NCBI RefSeq assembly: GCF_000482845.1 | Contig: NZ_AXWV01000034.1 | Coordinates: 1-42,503, forward strand | DNA: 42,503 bases | From: Anaerobiospirillum succiniciproducens DSM 6400 | Lineage (GTDB): Bacteria; Pseudomonadota; Gammaproteobacteria; Enterobacterales; Succinivibrionaceae | Direction: 5' to 3' | Part shown: one piece after another, positions 34,672-42,503 of the stretch | How the letters are laid out: every line of letters starts with the position of its first letter | How positions within the stretch are numbered: position 1 is the stretch's first letter | Notes under the pieces: generated by a model | Databases searched by the model: none | The model's input: the letters and a program-made list of their open reading frames with translations, nothing else | What the model was told of the DNA's origin: nothing | Made by a program: the position numbers and the translations under genes

Positions 34672-35619
34672 ATGTCGATGAATATTGCAATTTTCTTTGA
34701 TGCTACTAAAGAGCAACAGAAAAAGCTGTTTAGCAAGCTTAGATTTAACACTATAGCAGGGTGGTATAAGCACTTAAGGTTAAACCCAGTTCGTGATACA
34801 AATGTTTCCACTATGGATCTTTACGACTTTAATTGGCATGAGACTATTTATACACCTTTAAATATGGTCGCTAGAGGCACTTTTAATGGCGAATATTTCA
34901 ACGAAGAAGTGAAGTCACGCAGAAATGGTGTGCTAGTTGAAGTTGGTGAAAAAAGCTACGAGTCCTTATTCATTTATGGTTTGCAGGTGGATCACAGTTC
35001 AGGGTTTGATTCATTAATAGAAGTGGCATGGACTCAGGCTTTAGAAAGCGCAGGAATCAAGGATTATGCTATGGTTTTGCAACTAGGAACTAGTGGTGGC
35101 TATTGTTTGTCAGATACCGTAATCTCTATTCGTTCAATCGCAAGTGGAGCTTTTAAGGATCAGGTATTTGTGACTTTCTTTTCAGGCACTGAGACTAAAA
35201 TATGCTTCCCTATTGTGGAGGATAGCATCAATCCTCCATATAGATTTTGGGATAAGAAAGCCGCTAAGCCTGTGGTGATTGATGAGGGCAATGTTCAGCT
35301 AGAGACTATTATGACTTTAGAGCATGCTATGGCAGCATGGTGCATCATAACAAAAGAGGATTTTGAGAAAGTAAAACAATTAAGTACAACAGATTTTGTC
35401 TACTTGGTAAATAATTATGATTACACTGGTAAGTATGATTTGTTCAAGGATAGATACTTCAAGGGTAAGTCATTAGATGATCTTGACTATTATGGCCACA
35501 TTATCAATTGTGCAATATCAGACGCTGACTATATAAACATTAGTGACTTAATTGAGGATGAAGAATACAGATTAGAGGAGAATGCGTCTGTAACGCTAGA
35601 GTCGCTTATAAACGATTAA
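34672..35619 (+). CDS. Hypothetical protein, unrecognised
   Basis: A 315-aa soluble protein that I do not recognise. It has no signal peptide or membrane segment and is moderately acidic, with an even spread of hydrophobic residues. The central stretch DYAMVLQLGTSGGYCLSDTV faintly recalls the glycine-rich phosphate-binding segment of nucleoside phosphorylases, but the remaining catalytic motifs are not evident, so I assign no function. The last 60 residues are strongly acidic. It is A/T-richer and less codon-biased than its neighbours and is the only plus-strand gene in the right part of the window, suggesting acquisition or a fast-evolving accessory gene. Two ATGs (34672 and 34678) are possible starts; neither has a strong ribosome site. 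Confidence 0.7.
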   Translation: MSMNIAIFFDATKEQQKKLFSKLRFNTIAGWYKHLRLNPVRDTNVSTMDLYDFNWHETIYTPLNMVARGTFNGEYFNEEVKSRRNGVLVEVGEKSYESLFIYGLQVDHSSGFDSLIEVAWTQALESAGIKDYAMVLQLGTSGGYCLSDTVISIRSIASGAFKDQVFVTFFSGTETKICFPIVEDSINPPYRFWDKKAAKPVVIDEGNVQLETIMTLEHAMAAWCIITKEDFEKVKQLSTTDFVYLVNNYDYTGKYDLFKDRYFKGKSLDDLDYYGHIINCAISDADYINISDLIEDEEYRLEENASVTLESLIND

Positions 35620-35779
35620 GCCTCTGGAAACTGCATTAAAACTTACCTTTGGGATCATTCAAATCGTTAGCGCATCTTCTTTGTAAGAAGGTAAAAGCAA
35701 AGTGTTAATGTCGTTTATTACTTTAGCAAGGCGCTTAGGAGCAATTAACAGTACAGATCCCAATTCATCAGCAATCATC

Positions 35780-37141
35780 TCATGACTTTGGTTGCTTAGG
35801 ATTTGTAGAGTTTTGAATTGACTCTTTTGGATGATACTCACCTAGTGTGCCAAGAATATTTGTGCGACTAGAACCGTCAATGTCATTGAACATCGTTTCG
35901 TCATAGTCTTTGGCCATGGCTTCGGCCTTATGCTCGGTAGCAGCGATGCGCTCCTTGCGATTTTTGATGAAGCGATAGCCAGTGTACAAACTCATTACAA
36001 TCATCAAAGTGCCTGAGACAGCAAATTGATAGCGTATGGCTAAAAGATTGGCGATCGCTGCGCCAAGTAATGGGCCAAACATACAGCCAAATTGGGTGGC
36101 CATAGTAGCTGCACCAAAAGCTCTGCCTTTAAAGTCAGGTGGAGTTGCTAAGGTGATAGAAGCATTTAAGGCTGGCACAACTCCTACAATGAACAGTCCC
36201 ATGAGGGCAGCTAAGATCATAAGGACGGTGTAGGTTGGGGCAAATGACTGCAAGATAAGAAAGAAGCCAGCTCCCATAAAAGCTGCAGCCATTGATCTGT
36301 AATAGCCATGACGCTGACCTAAAAATCCCCATATTGGAGCTGCTATAGCTCCTACCATTGGAGGGACAGAAACGGCAATACCAGCATAAATGGCGATATC
36401 GCTATAGCCGCCTAAAAGCTGTCCTACGTACAGCGAGAGTAGCGGCTGAATGGCCATCATGATGAGATGGAAGATGAAATATAAAGCTAGAATCTCGCTA
36501 ATGACCTTGTCAGTAAAGCAGGTCTTAAGATCCTGCAAGATGGTGGTTCGCTGTTGAGTAATCTCAGACTTATCACCTGAGTCTGGAATGATGTAAGTAA
36601 CTACAGTGATAAATGCCAAGAATGCTGAGGCAATTAAGAATGAGGCTCGATAGCCAAAAGCTTCAGCTAAAAGACCTCCAATGAGTGGGCCGCATACTGT
36701 ACCAGCAAGCATGGATGACTGAATAAAACTAAGAGAGGTACCGACTTTCTCTTTGGGGCTTTGTGAAGACACCATTGACAGAATGACAGGCAAATAGCCG
36801 TTAGCAAAGCCTTGAATGATACGCATGCCTAAAAGTTGTATAGGCGCAGTGACAATGCCTCCCACACCATAGCTAATAAAGAGCAGGATAGCTGATCTGA
36901 GCGCCATACTCTTTTTGCCCTTAACATCTGAGATCTTTCCCCAGATCGGAGCCATGATGCCTGCAATTAAGAAACATGACGAAAACACTAAGGCCGACCA
37001 CAGCTCAATAGTCTCTTCAGGAGCGCCAAGCTCAAGCAAGTACACCGGTAAAAATGGCACGCACATGGTATAGCTTGAGGAGGTAAAGAAGATACAAAAG
37101 GAGTAGAGGCCAAGCCTTAAGTTCCATGACATATTTTGCAT
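35780..37141 (-). CDS. MFS transporter, MdtG-like
   Basis: Twelve-helix major facilitator superfamily permease of the drug:H+ antiporter 1 type, closest in my reading to E. coli MdtG (408 aa), an efflux pump for drugs such as fosfomycin and deoxycholate. The 453-aa protein shows SYTMCVPFLPVYLLELG in helix 1, the motif A loop GKISDVKGKKSMALRSA between helices 2 and 3, and the helix-5 motif C-like GPLIGGLLAEAFGYR. A second motif A-like loop, PIWGFLGQRHGYYRSMA, falls in the second half. A ~60-residue hydrophilic C-terminal tail follows helix 12. AAGGAG lies 6 nt before the ATG. Substrate unknown; it is convergent with the orphan gene and apparently monocistronic. Confidence 0.85.
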   Translation of the reverse strand: MQNMSWNLRLGLYSFCIFFTSSSYTMCVPFLPVYLLELGAPEETIELWSALVFSSCFLIAGIMAPIWGKISDVKGKKSMALRSAILLFISYGVGGIVTAPIQLLGMRIIQGFANGYLPVILSMVSSQSPKEKVGTSLSFIQSSMLAGTVCGPLIGGLLAEAFGYRASFLIASAFLAFITVVTYIIPDSGDKSEITQQRTTILQDLKTCFTDKVISEILALYFIFHLIMMAIQPLLSLYVGQLLGGYSDIAIYAGIAVSVPPMVGAIAAPIWGFLGQRHGYYRSMAAAFMGAGFFLILQSFAPTYTVLMILAALMGLFIVGVVPALNASITLATPPDFKGRAFGAATMATQFGCMFGPLLGAAIANLLAIRYQFAVSGTLMIVMSLYTGYRFIKNRKERIAATEHKAEAMAKDYDETMFNDIDGSSRTNILGTLGEYHPKESIQNSTNPKQPKS

Positions 37142-37617
37142 AGTTAGCTCCTTGTTCTATCTTGTTTGAATGCATGCAACCGCAGCTTGTACTAGAGTGT
37201 CACAAATGCTGTATTGGGACGCTCTAAAAATTTTAGTGCATGACACGTACTAAAGATAGCTTAGGTTAGGCGCATATGAGAGCTAATGCCTTAGAGAATT
37301 GATAAGGGCAAGATCGATCGTCTAACGGAAGTTGAAGGTTGCGCTGTTGCTACTGTGTATGATTAATCTTAGATCTGAGTGCAGACGTCGAAAGCTAGTT
37401 GCGATTGAATGTCATATCCGTTGTGAGAAACGAGATCTACTCCAAAAACCTACTTAACACTATTGGAAAATCTGCATGGAGTGCGCAAAGACAAGGCATT
37501 CTTAGCTCAAAGACAAATGAGATTCTGCGTAATTGAGCCATGGCTTAGTCAAAGTAAGGTGCATTAAAAAGATGAGCGCAATTGGCTTTGAGGCGTGGAT
37601 AGGCATAGATGGCAGTT

Positions 37618-37739
37618 TAAAGCCAAGATCGCAAGGCATTGGGTGACAACATAAAGCCATGGTTGCTAAGGCATTGCGGGAAATTTAAAGCCCAGATCGC
37701 AAGGCACTGCGGGAAATATAAAGCCATGGTAGCTAAGGC
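37618..37739. repeat. 34-bp tandem repeat array, about 3.6 copies
   Basis: Units start at 37618, 37652, 37686 and 37719 (partial), each opening TAAAGCC, with AAGGCATTG or AAGGCACTG in the middle and, in units 2 and 3, GCGGGAAAT near the end. The units alternate between ATGGT(T/A)GCTAAGG and AGATCGCAAGG versions. The fourth copy doubles as one arm of the pssA terminator hairpin. The remainder of 37142-37617 shows no gene. Confidence 0.85.
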
Positions 37740-37750
37740 AACCATGGCTT
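37714..37750 (-). terminator. pssA terminator built from a repeat copy
   Basis: AAGCCATGGT (37721-37730) pairs perfectly with ACCATGGCTT (37741-37750) around a 10-nt loop, followed on the minus strand by TATATTTCC. It starts 23 nt beyond the pssA stop codon. Confidence 0.65.
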
Positions 37751-37773
37751 CAAGATGCAGATGAGCATTTAGC

Positions 37774-39153
37774 CTAGAGAAGCTTCTTGATGATGAATGA
37801 AGCTCTTAAGCGGCGCACCTTCTTTAAGATCTTTTGTACCTGCTCAGGGTAGCTATCAAAGCTGTCGAGCTGATCTACTGAGGTAATCTTGGTGGTGTGG
37901 TGCAAAATATACTGCTTTTCGTGCATGAACTTTTCACTTAAAAGATGGTTTGGATCGTTGATAAATAAACCGTTTTCTAAGTCTAAAGCCCAAGCACGTG
38001 GGTTTAAGTTATTACCGGTGATCACAGCTAAATTGCGGTCAATGAACATACCCTTGAGGTGATAGGTATTGATCCCGTCTCGCCACAAGTGGATGTTAAG
38101 CTTGCCAGCATCAATATGATGCTTATGGCGCTGTACCATCTCTTTTAAGTTTTGTTCATAGACATATGGAATGGCTCCAATTGGTGAAAATGGCTTATCT
38201 GGTGAGATATAGAAGTCATTTGCCACCTTGTCACCAACCACAATAGTGATCTCAACATTACGTTCAAGCGCCATCTCTAAGTGCTCAAGTAGCTCCTTTG
38301 GTGGGTTGAAATAAGGAGTGCAGATAAAGATGTGCTTTCTAGCTGAATCAAGTGCCCAAATAATAGAGCGGTTGAGCTGATTGTTCTTTTTGCTAAGACC
38401 TGACAGTGGGGTAATACCGACCTCATCATCTTGCAGTTTTCGAGCTGCTTTAACCGTGTATTGAGCTTTGGTTAAAGAGCGCTGTAGCATCTTAATTTCA
38501 TTCTTCATCTCTTTGGCAGGACGAATATTGCCTTGAGAGAAGTCTTGTACTGCATAGTTGATGTGGAACACTTCATTAGTGAAGCGGCAGAAGGAATTAG
38601 CTAATTCCTTGGATTGAATTTCGTGGTAGCGATCTAGACGATACTTTTGATTGGCATAGTTAACGTAAACATTGTTAATAGAAGCACCAGAGTAGAGTAC
38701 GGTGTCATCAAAGACAAAGCCCTTAAGGTGCATGACGCCAAAGATTTCACGACGTTTAACTGGTACACCATAGACATGGGGGGCTAGCTCTTGATCCTGT
38801 GCAAAGTCACGGTACATGTCGGCATTGGTGCGGCTATCTCCTGTAGCTCCGATTAAGCCACGCTGTGCACGGTGAAAGTCAACGTAGACACGAATATATA
38901 GCTTTGGATTACGTCTTTTAGCTTCATACAGGGCTTCCATGACCTCTCTACCAGCTTCGTCGTCTTGTAGATAAAGCATGGTCATCATGATACGTACCTT
39001 AGCTGAGGCAATCAGTTCTAAGACACGCTGATGAAAGTTTGCAGGCCGCTCGAGGATGTTATAGCCTGAAGCTTTTACCGCAATTTGCGGCATCTGCTGC
39101 AGACGAGTCTGGCTGTAAATTGAATTTGGCAGACTGTTTTTAAAGAGAAACAT
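37774..39153 (-). CDS. pssA: CDP-diacylglycerol--serine O-phosphatidyltransferase
   Basis: Makes phosphatidylserine, the precursor of phosphatidylethanolamine, from CDP-diacylglycerol and serine. The 459-aa protein is the phospholipase D-superfamily type of E. coli (451 aa). The two HKD motifs appear as MHLKGFVFDD and YHLKGMFID, each followed by the conserved VLYSGASIN and ITGNNLNPRAWALDLENG segments. EAKRRNP, VDFHRAQRG and CTPYFNPP also match. The basic C-terminus KKVRRLRASFIIKKLL fits peripheral association with the membrane or ribosome. A TATAAT on the minus strand at 39236-39241 is a possible -10, without a good -35. It is followed by a tandem-repeat 3' region. Confidence 0.96.
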   Translation of the reverse strand: MFLFKNSLPNSIYSQTRLQQMPQIAVKASGYNILERPANFHQRVLELIASAKVRIMMTMLYLQDDEAGREVMEALYEAKRRNPKLYIRVYVDFHRAQRGLIGATGDSRTNADMYRDFAQDQELAPHVYGVPVKRREIFGVMHLKGFVFDDTVLYSGASINNVYVNYANQKYRLDRYHEIQSKELANSFCRFTNEVFHINYAVQDFSQGNIRPAKEMKNEIKMLQRSLTKAQYTVKAARKLQDDEVGITPLSGLSKKNNQLNRSIIWALDSARKHIFICTPYFNPPKELLEHLEMALERNVEITIVVGDKVANDFYISPDKPFSPIGAIPYVYEQNLKEMVQRHKHHIDAGKLNIHLWRDGINTYHLKGMFIDRNLAVITGNNLNPRAWALDLENGLFINDPNHLLSEKFMHEKQYILHHTTKITSVDQLDSFDSYPEQVQKILKKVRRLRASFIIKKLL

Positions 39154-39346
39154 CTTATTAATTCACCTCAAAAGGCGCTAAAACAAAGTATTAACAAGCC
39201 CACACCGTAAGGCCCATCTTCACCACACTGTGGCCATTATATATGCAATAGCCAAACACTAGCTATATCTACTGCCATCGCTCTTTTCACATTATGAAGA
39301 GGCTTGCAGGATATGCACGTTCACAAAAATGCAGGTGCGTATTCTA

Positions 39347-39436
39347 GCCACCCTTTTAAGAGGGTGGCAATAACCCTACAACTAGGCACTCATGACACTT
39401 AAAGAGGGTGGCATCACCCTCTTAAGTGAGGGTGGA
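39347..39436. repeat. REP-like AGGGTGG hairpin cluster
   Basis: GCCACCCT (39347-39354) pairs with AGGGTGGC (39361-39368). A second hairpin pairs CACTTA-AGAGGGTG with CACCCTCT-TAAGTG (39396-39428, one bulged A), and GAGGGTGG recurs right after. Neither hairpin is followed by a T run on the minus strand. AGAGGGTGGCAA matches the cluster at 7724-7825 in reverse complement. Confidence 0.7.
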
Positions 39437-39479
39437 TGTAGCCTATTTTTATGGGCCTAGCTGCTATCCTTAGTGGCTA

Positions 39480-41408
39480 TTAGATCGCGCAAGTAGCCTC
39501 GGTTAAGTAGCTTACCTCAAGGTCTGAGAGGGTGGTGGCAGTGTTCTTGATAACGGTCAGAACGTTTTGATGGTACTCATTTAACCAAGTACGCTCGGTA
39601 GGAGAGAGCATCTCACGAATAATCAGACGGGTATCAAAAGGCACTAAGGTCAGTGGCTCAAAACACAGCATATCGGTAAAGCCAGCTTGGCTGCAGCGGC
39701 TTACCTCATAGAGGTTTTCAAGACGAATACCAAACTCATCAGTCTCGTAGTAGCCTGGCTCAATCGAGACAACCATACCAACTTCTAAAGGTACAGTAGA
39801 GCTACGTGTGGAGATGTTGTGAGGACCCTCGTGAACAGCAAGCAGATGACCTACACCATGTCCAGTGCCATGCTCATAGTCATAGCCATGCTCCCACAGC
39901 GGACGACGAGCGATCGCATCAAGCTGCATACCGCAAGTACCATGAGGGAAGATAGTAGAGGCCAGAGCAATGTGAGCTTTTAATACCAAGGTATACAAGG
40001 TCTGCATATGCTCAGTGAGGTTCGGACCAACTAAGATAGTACGTGTAATATCGGTAGTACCCTCAATAAAGTGCGCACCTGAGTCAATTAAATACAGTGG
40101 ATCCTTGCCAAACTTACGTGCCTCTGACACCTCAGCATGGTTGTAGTGACACATGGCGGCATTTGGGCCTAAAGCTGAAATGGTCGCAAAGGAAGGCTCA
40201 ATATAGTCACCCTCGATCTTACGGAAGTACTCAGCCTTTTCTGCTAGAACAGCCTCATCAAGGTCTTCGATACGTCGCTGATAGGCCTCAAGATCGGTGA
40301 TATTGTCAGCCTTAGTGATGTCATCAAGCCAAGCTAAGAAACGGCATAAAGCTACACCATCCTTAAGGTGGGCCTTATGCTCGCCGGCAAGCTCAATGGA
40401 GTTTTTGCAAGCCTTTGGAATCTCGCACAGACCTAATCCTTCGACTACCTGAGCACCCTTAACGGTAAGCTGCTCAAAAATATGGGCATTAGTGCTAGCA
40501 CTATCCACATAAACCTTACAGTTTGAGGAGCTTAAACGCTCTAAAACATCGTCAAAGCCTGCCTCAGGGAAGATATCGATGTGGCCAATATGGTCTTCTA
40601 AGTTGGCCTGAATCTCGTCAGTAAGGTGATCTAAGTTTAAGTACCACTCCATAGCCTCATTGGCATAAGCGACTAAACGACAGTTGATAACTGGCAGGTA
40701 ATCGCGGTCACGGCCACGGATGTTTAAAAGCCAGCAAACAGACTCAGGTCGTGAAATGATAGTGGCATCTAAACCACGATCTCTCAGGGCCTTAGCTAAG
40801 TTCTTACGCTTTTGTAAACTTGGGCAGCCGTTGTACTCATCAGGATAGAGCTCAACTGCTGAGCACACTGGATGAGGGCGACCCTCCCAAATAACATCAA
40901 AGAGGTTTTCATCAGTAGCCACTAACTCAATGCCAGCCATGTTGAGCTCTTTTTCAAGCTTCTGCTGATAAGTGCGGCTGATGCATTTGAGGTCGACACC
41001 CACACGGCTTTTCTTTGGTAACACAGCGATGAGGTAGTCAAAAGGAGTTACCTCAGCAAAGTTAAAGGTATCGTAGACCTCATCGTCAACTTGCTCTTTA
41101 ACCTGCACCTTGTAGCGGCCATCTACAAAGACAGCTTGGCCGTGTTCAATGTTTACCTGAACCGTTTCATCTTTGCGATTGGTAGCTTCTAAAGGGAACT
41201 CACCCTTTTGTTTTACGGTTACGCAAACATAACCTGCAGATCCGGTAAAACCGGTTAGGGTGGCAATACGCTCACAGTCAGGGGTTAGATCTCCTGAGAG
41301 ATACTCATCATCATGTGGGATGAGAATAGCATCGAGCTCGTGTTCAATGAGCTTCTCTTTTAATGCATCAAGTAGATCTAAGGACTCATCCTGAGTAATG
41401 TCAGTCAT
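39480..41408 (-). CDS. Aminopeptidase P family protein (M24B, three-domain type)
   Basis: Metallopeptidase removing N-terminal residues before proline. At 642 aa it is of the long three-domain kind (human XPNPEP1-like, about 600 aa) rather than the 441-aa E. coli PepP: two creatinase-type N-terminal domains (about 10-170 and 195-335) and a C-terminal pita-bread catalytic domain. All five metal ligands are visible: Asp442 (YLIDSG), Asp453 (GTTDITRT), His517 (HGTGHGVGH), Glu550 (SIEPGYY) and Glu564 (RLENL). The start ATG has AAGGA about 12 nt upstream. It is probably cytoplasmic, with no signal peptide. It is monocistronic, and the REP-like cluster lies downstream. Confidence 0.93.
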   Translation of the reverse strand: MTDITQDESLDLLDALKEKLIEHELDAILIPHDDEYLSGDLTPDCERIATLTGFTGSAGYVCVTVKQKGEFPLEATNRKDETVQVNIEHGQAVFVDGRYKVQVKEQVDDEVYDTFNFAEVTPFDYLIAVLPKKSRVGVDLKCISRTYQQKLEKELNMAGIELVATDENLFDVIWEGRPHPVCSAVELYPDEYNGCPSLQKRKNLAKALRDRGLDATIISRPESVCWLLNIRGRDRDYLPVINCRLVAYANEAMEWYLNLDHLTDEIQANLEDHIGHIDIFPEAGFDDVLERLSSSNCKVYVDSASTNAHIFEQLTVKGAQVVEGLGLCEIPKACKNSIELAGEHKAHLKDGVALCRFLAWLDDITKADNITDLEAYQRRIEDLDEAVLAEKAEYFRKIEGDYIEPSFATISALGPNAAMCHYNHAEVSEARKFGKDPLYLIDSGAHFIEGTTDITRTILVGPNLTEHMQTLYTLVLKAHIALASTIFPHGTCGMQLDAIARRPLWEHGYDYEHGTGHGVGHLLAVHEGPHNISTRSSTVPLEVGMVVSIEPGYYETDEFGIRLENLYEVSRCSQAGFTDMLCFEPLTLVPFDTRLIIREMLSPTERTWLNEYHQNVLTVIKNTATTLSDLEVSYLTEATCAI

Positions 41409-42397
41409 ATATAAAAAAATCCTTGTTAATCTTCTACATCCTGCCTAGTTTAAAGAAGACGTTCATATCATCACATCAAGATGCTATGCAACATAGACAA
41501 AATGTAAGGGGCTCCTAAGCAAGCTTATACAGTCGATTAACTGAGAGCATATATAGAGCCTTGAGAGCCTAAATACGATACTACATTTGCCTTAGAATTC
41601 CCTTAGCTATGGGTACACAACTATATTTACGCACGCTGAGCGTAGCAACTTAATAAGTCGCATTAGCCATGTTGTCCAAGCTAGAAGTCAAAAGGTATCG
41701 CCCTATCCTCAAATTAGCTTAAGAAACTCAAGCATAGGCTGTATGAAGGATAGGCTAATGTATAAATTTAAGCTGCTTGATGCCGCGACTATACTCAAAA
41801 TGAGCTAGTGGAAAATGGCAATTAGCAACATGAGTTTGGTTAACCCAAGCTAGCAAGCTAGTAGACCAGTGAAATGTAGCGGGCTAAATCCTTAAAGCAC
41901 AAAGGTACTTTGTACATGGTGAAGATAAATTACTTATTGAGGCAACGTTTAACGTGCCGTAACCCTATCTAAAAGACCCTGCTAATCCCTAGAATGTTCC
42001 CAAATTATCTTAATTGCACTAAAAGCATCTACCTTATTGTAAAAAAATCATAGGTATAGAGCATCTTTTGCATGCAAATAAGAGCAGCAAACTATTTGCT
42101 AAGCAACTATAAAGCTCAGATTGAAACGAAGCACTTAAGAGAGTGCCTAAGCTTCGCTTGAGGTTAGTAGTTGCTATGGGCAAAACAGCGCAATCTTAGC
42201 ACAAAGCCCGAAAGTAAGCCAATTTGCTAACTTATGATTTAAATATCAGCTTGCAAAAGCCTTCTTTTAAGTGCAAAGAACATTGTGCATATAATAAAGG
42301 CTGCAGATGGTTTATATGTACAAAGGCCGATGTTCTGTGCCGCAAATTTGTCGTGAGTCTTTGTCTAGACTAAGTCTTTGGTGTTAATCTATGGAAA
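41409..42397. other. 1-kb gene-free right flank
   Basis: No gene is recognisable on either strand. A hairpin with CGAAGC/GCTTCG arms (42127-42156) and an isolated TATAAT (plus strand, 42290-42295, no -35) are the only structures I can point to. The promoter of the aminopeptidase gene should lie near its left end. Confidence 0.45.
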
Positions 42398-42433
42398 ATT
42401 TAGCTTGTTAAGGATTCTTGCAACAAGCTAAAT
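42394..42433 (-). terminator. Candidate terminator of an off-window minus-strand gene
   Basis: ATTTAGCTTGTT pairs perfectly with AACAAGCTAAAT (12 bp, 12-nt loop, 42398-42433), followed on the minus strand by TTTCC. The stem is A/T-rich. It would end a gene to the right of the window. Confidence 0.5.
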
Positions 42434-42447
42434 GCACCGTGTGGATG

Positions 42448-42503
42448 GCTCTATACACTAGGTTTTGTATGGGCTGTTAGCTCTTTACACTAGATTTTGT
42501 ATG
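42448..42503. repeat. 32-bp-period tandem repeat, cut by window edge
   Basis: GCTCTATACACTAGGTTTTG plus TATG (42448-42471) recurs with two mismatches at 42480-42503 and runs to the last base of the window, so the array probably continues. Confidence 0.75.

Noticed and set aside
35659..35841. 60-codon minus-strand frame overlapping the end of the MFS gene
   Set aside because: It starts with GTG, has no clear ribosome site and overlaps the transporter in another frame. Composition is protein-like, so a gene remnant cannot be excluded, but I cannot support it.

Overview
The window is gammaproteobacterial chromosome. GlyQ, TusA, SpoT, TypA, PssA and OmpA read as close relatives of the E. coli proteins, and the regulators and stand-alone DUF3334 protein also fit Gammaproteobacteria. 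Moderate GC, roomy intergenic DNA (about 71% coding by my sum of gene lengths) and acidic or Ala/Ser-rich protein tails suggest Succinivibrionaceae/Aeromonadales. That placement is inference; no rRNA is present. Nothing looks like a phage, plasmid, IS element or CRISPR array.

Layout, left to right. 1-2.25 kb: a perfect 16-bp parS-like palindrome, then glyS, with glyQ upstream of it (both minus strand). 3.6-7.5 kb: tusA, tRNA-Thr(UGU) with its own promoter and terminator, a TRIC/YicG-type membrane protein, and ompA behind a long leader. 8.7-9.8 kb: a YheO-type regulator followed by ridA. 10-12.7 kb: a COG0523 GTPase and a PldB-type lysophospholipase. 13.2-19.9 kb: spoT, rpoZ, gmk, engB and a DUF3334 gene, all minus strand. 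20.6-26.5 kb: ntrC, ntrB, a 1-kb empty stretch where E. coli has glnA, and typA. 27-34.3 kb: yihY (plus), a giant AsmA-family gene and recG. 34.7-41.4 kb: an orphan hypothetical gene (plus), an MdtG-like MFS transporter, pssA and a three-domain aminopeptidase P. The last 1.1 kb has no gene.

The gene content merges two E. coli neighbourhoods flanking oriC: gmk-rpoZ-spoT-(trmH)-recG with yicG/yicH, and engB-glnG-glnL-(glnA)-typA-yihY. With glyQS and parS this suggests an origin-proximal location. Unlike E. coli, nearly every gene is separated from its neighbour by hundreds of bases, often with its own terminator, so the ancestral operons look dismantled.

The most striking finding is the NtrC homologue. 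Its receiver domain and DNA-binding helix-turn-helix are intact, and its partner kinase NtrB looks fully functional. Its AAA+ domain, however, has Arg for the Walker A Lys, Asn for the Walker B Asp, and no GAFTGA sigma-54 contact loop. Together with the absence of glnA, this points to nitrogen regulation that no longer works through sigma-54. A second theme is short tandem-repeat arrays (25, 28, 34 and 32 bp periods) in the 3' untranslated regions of minus-strand genes.
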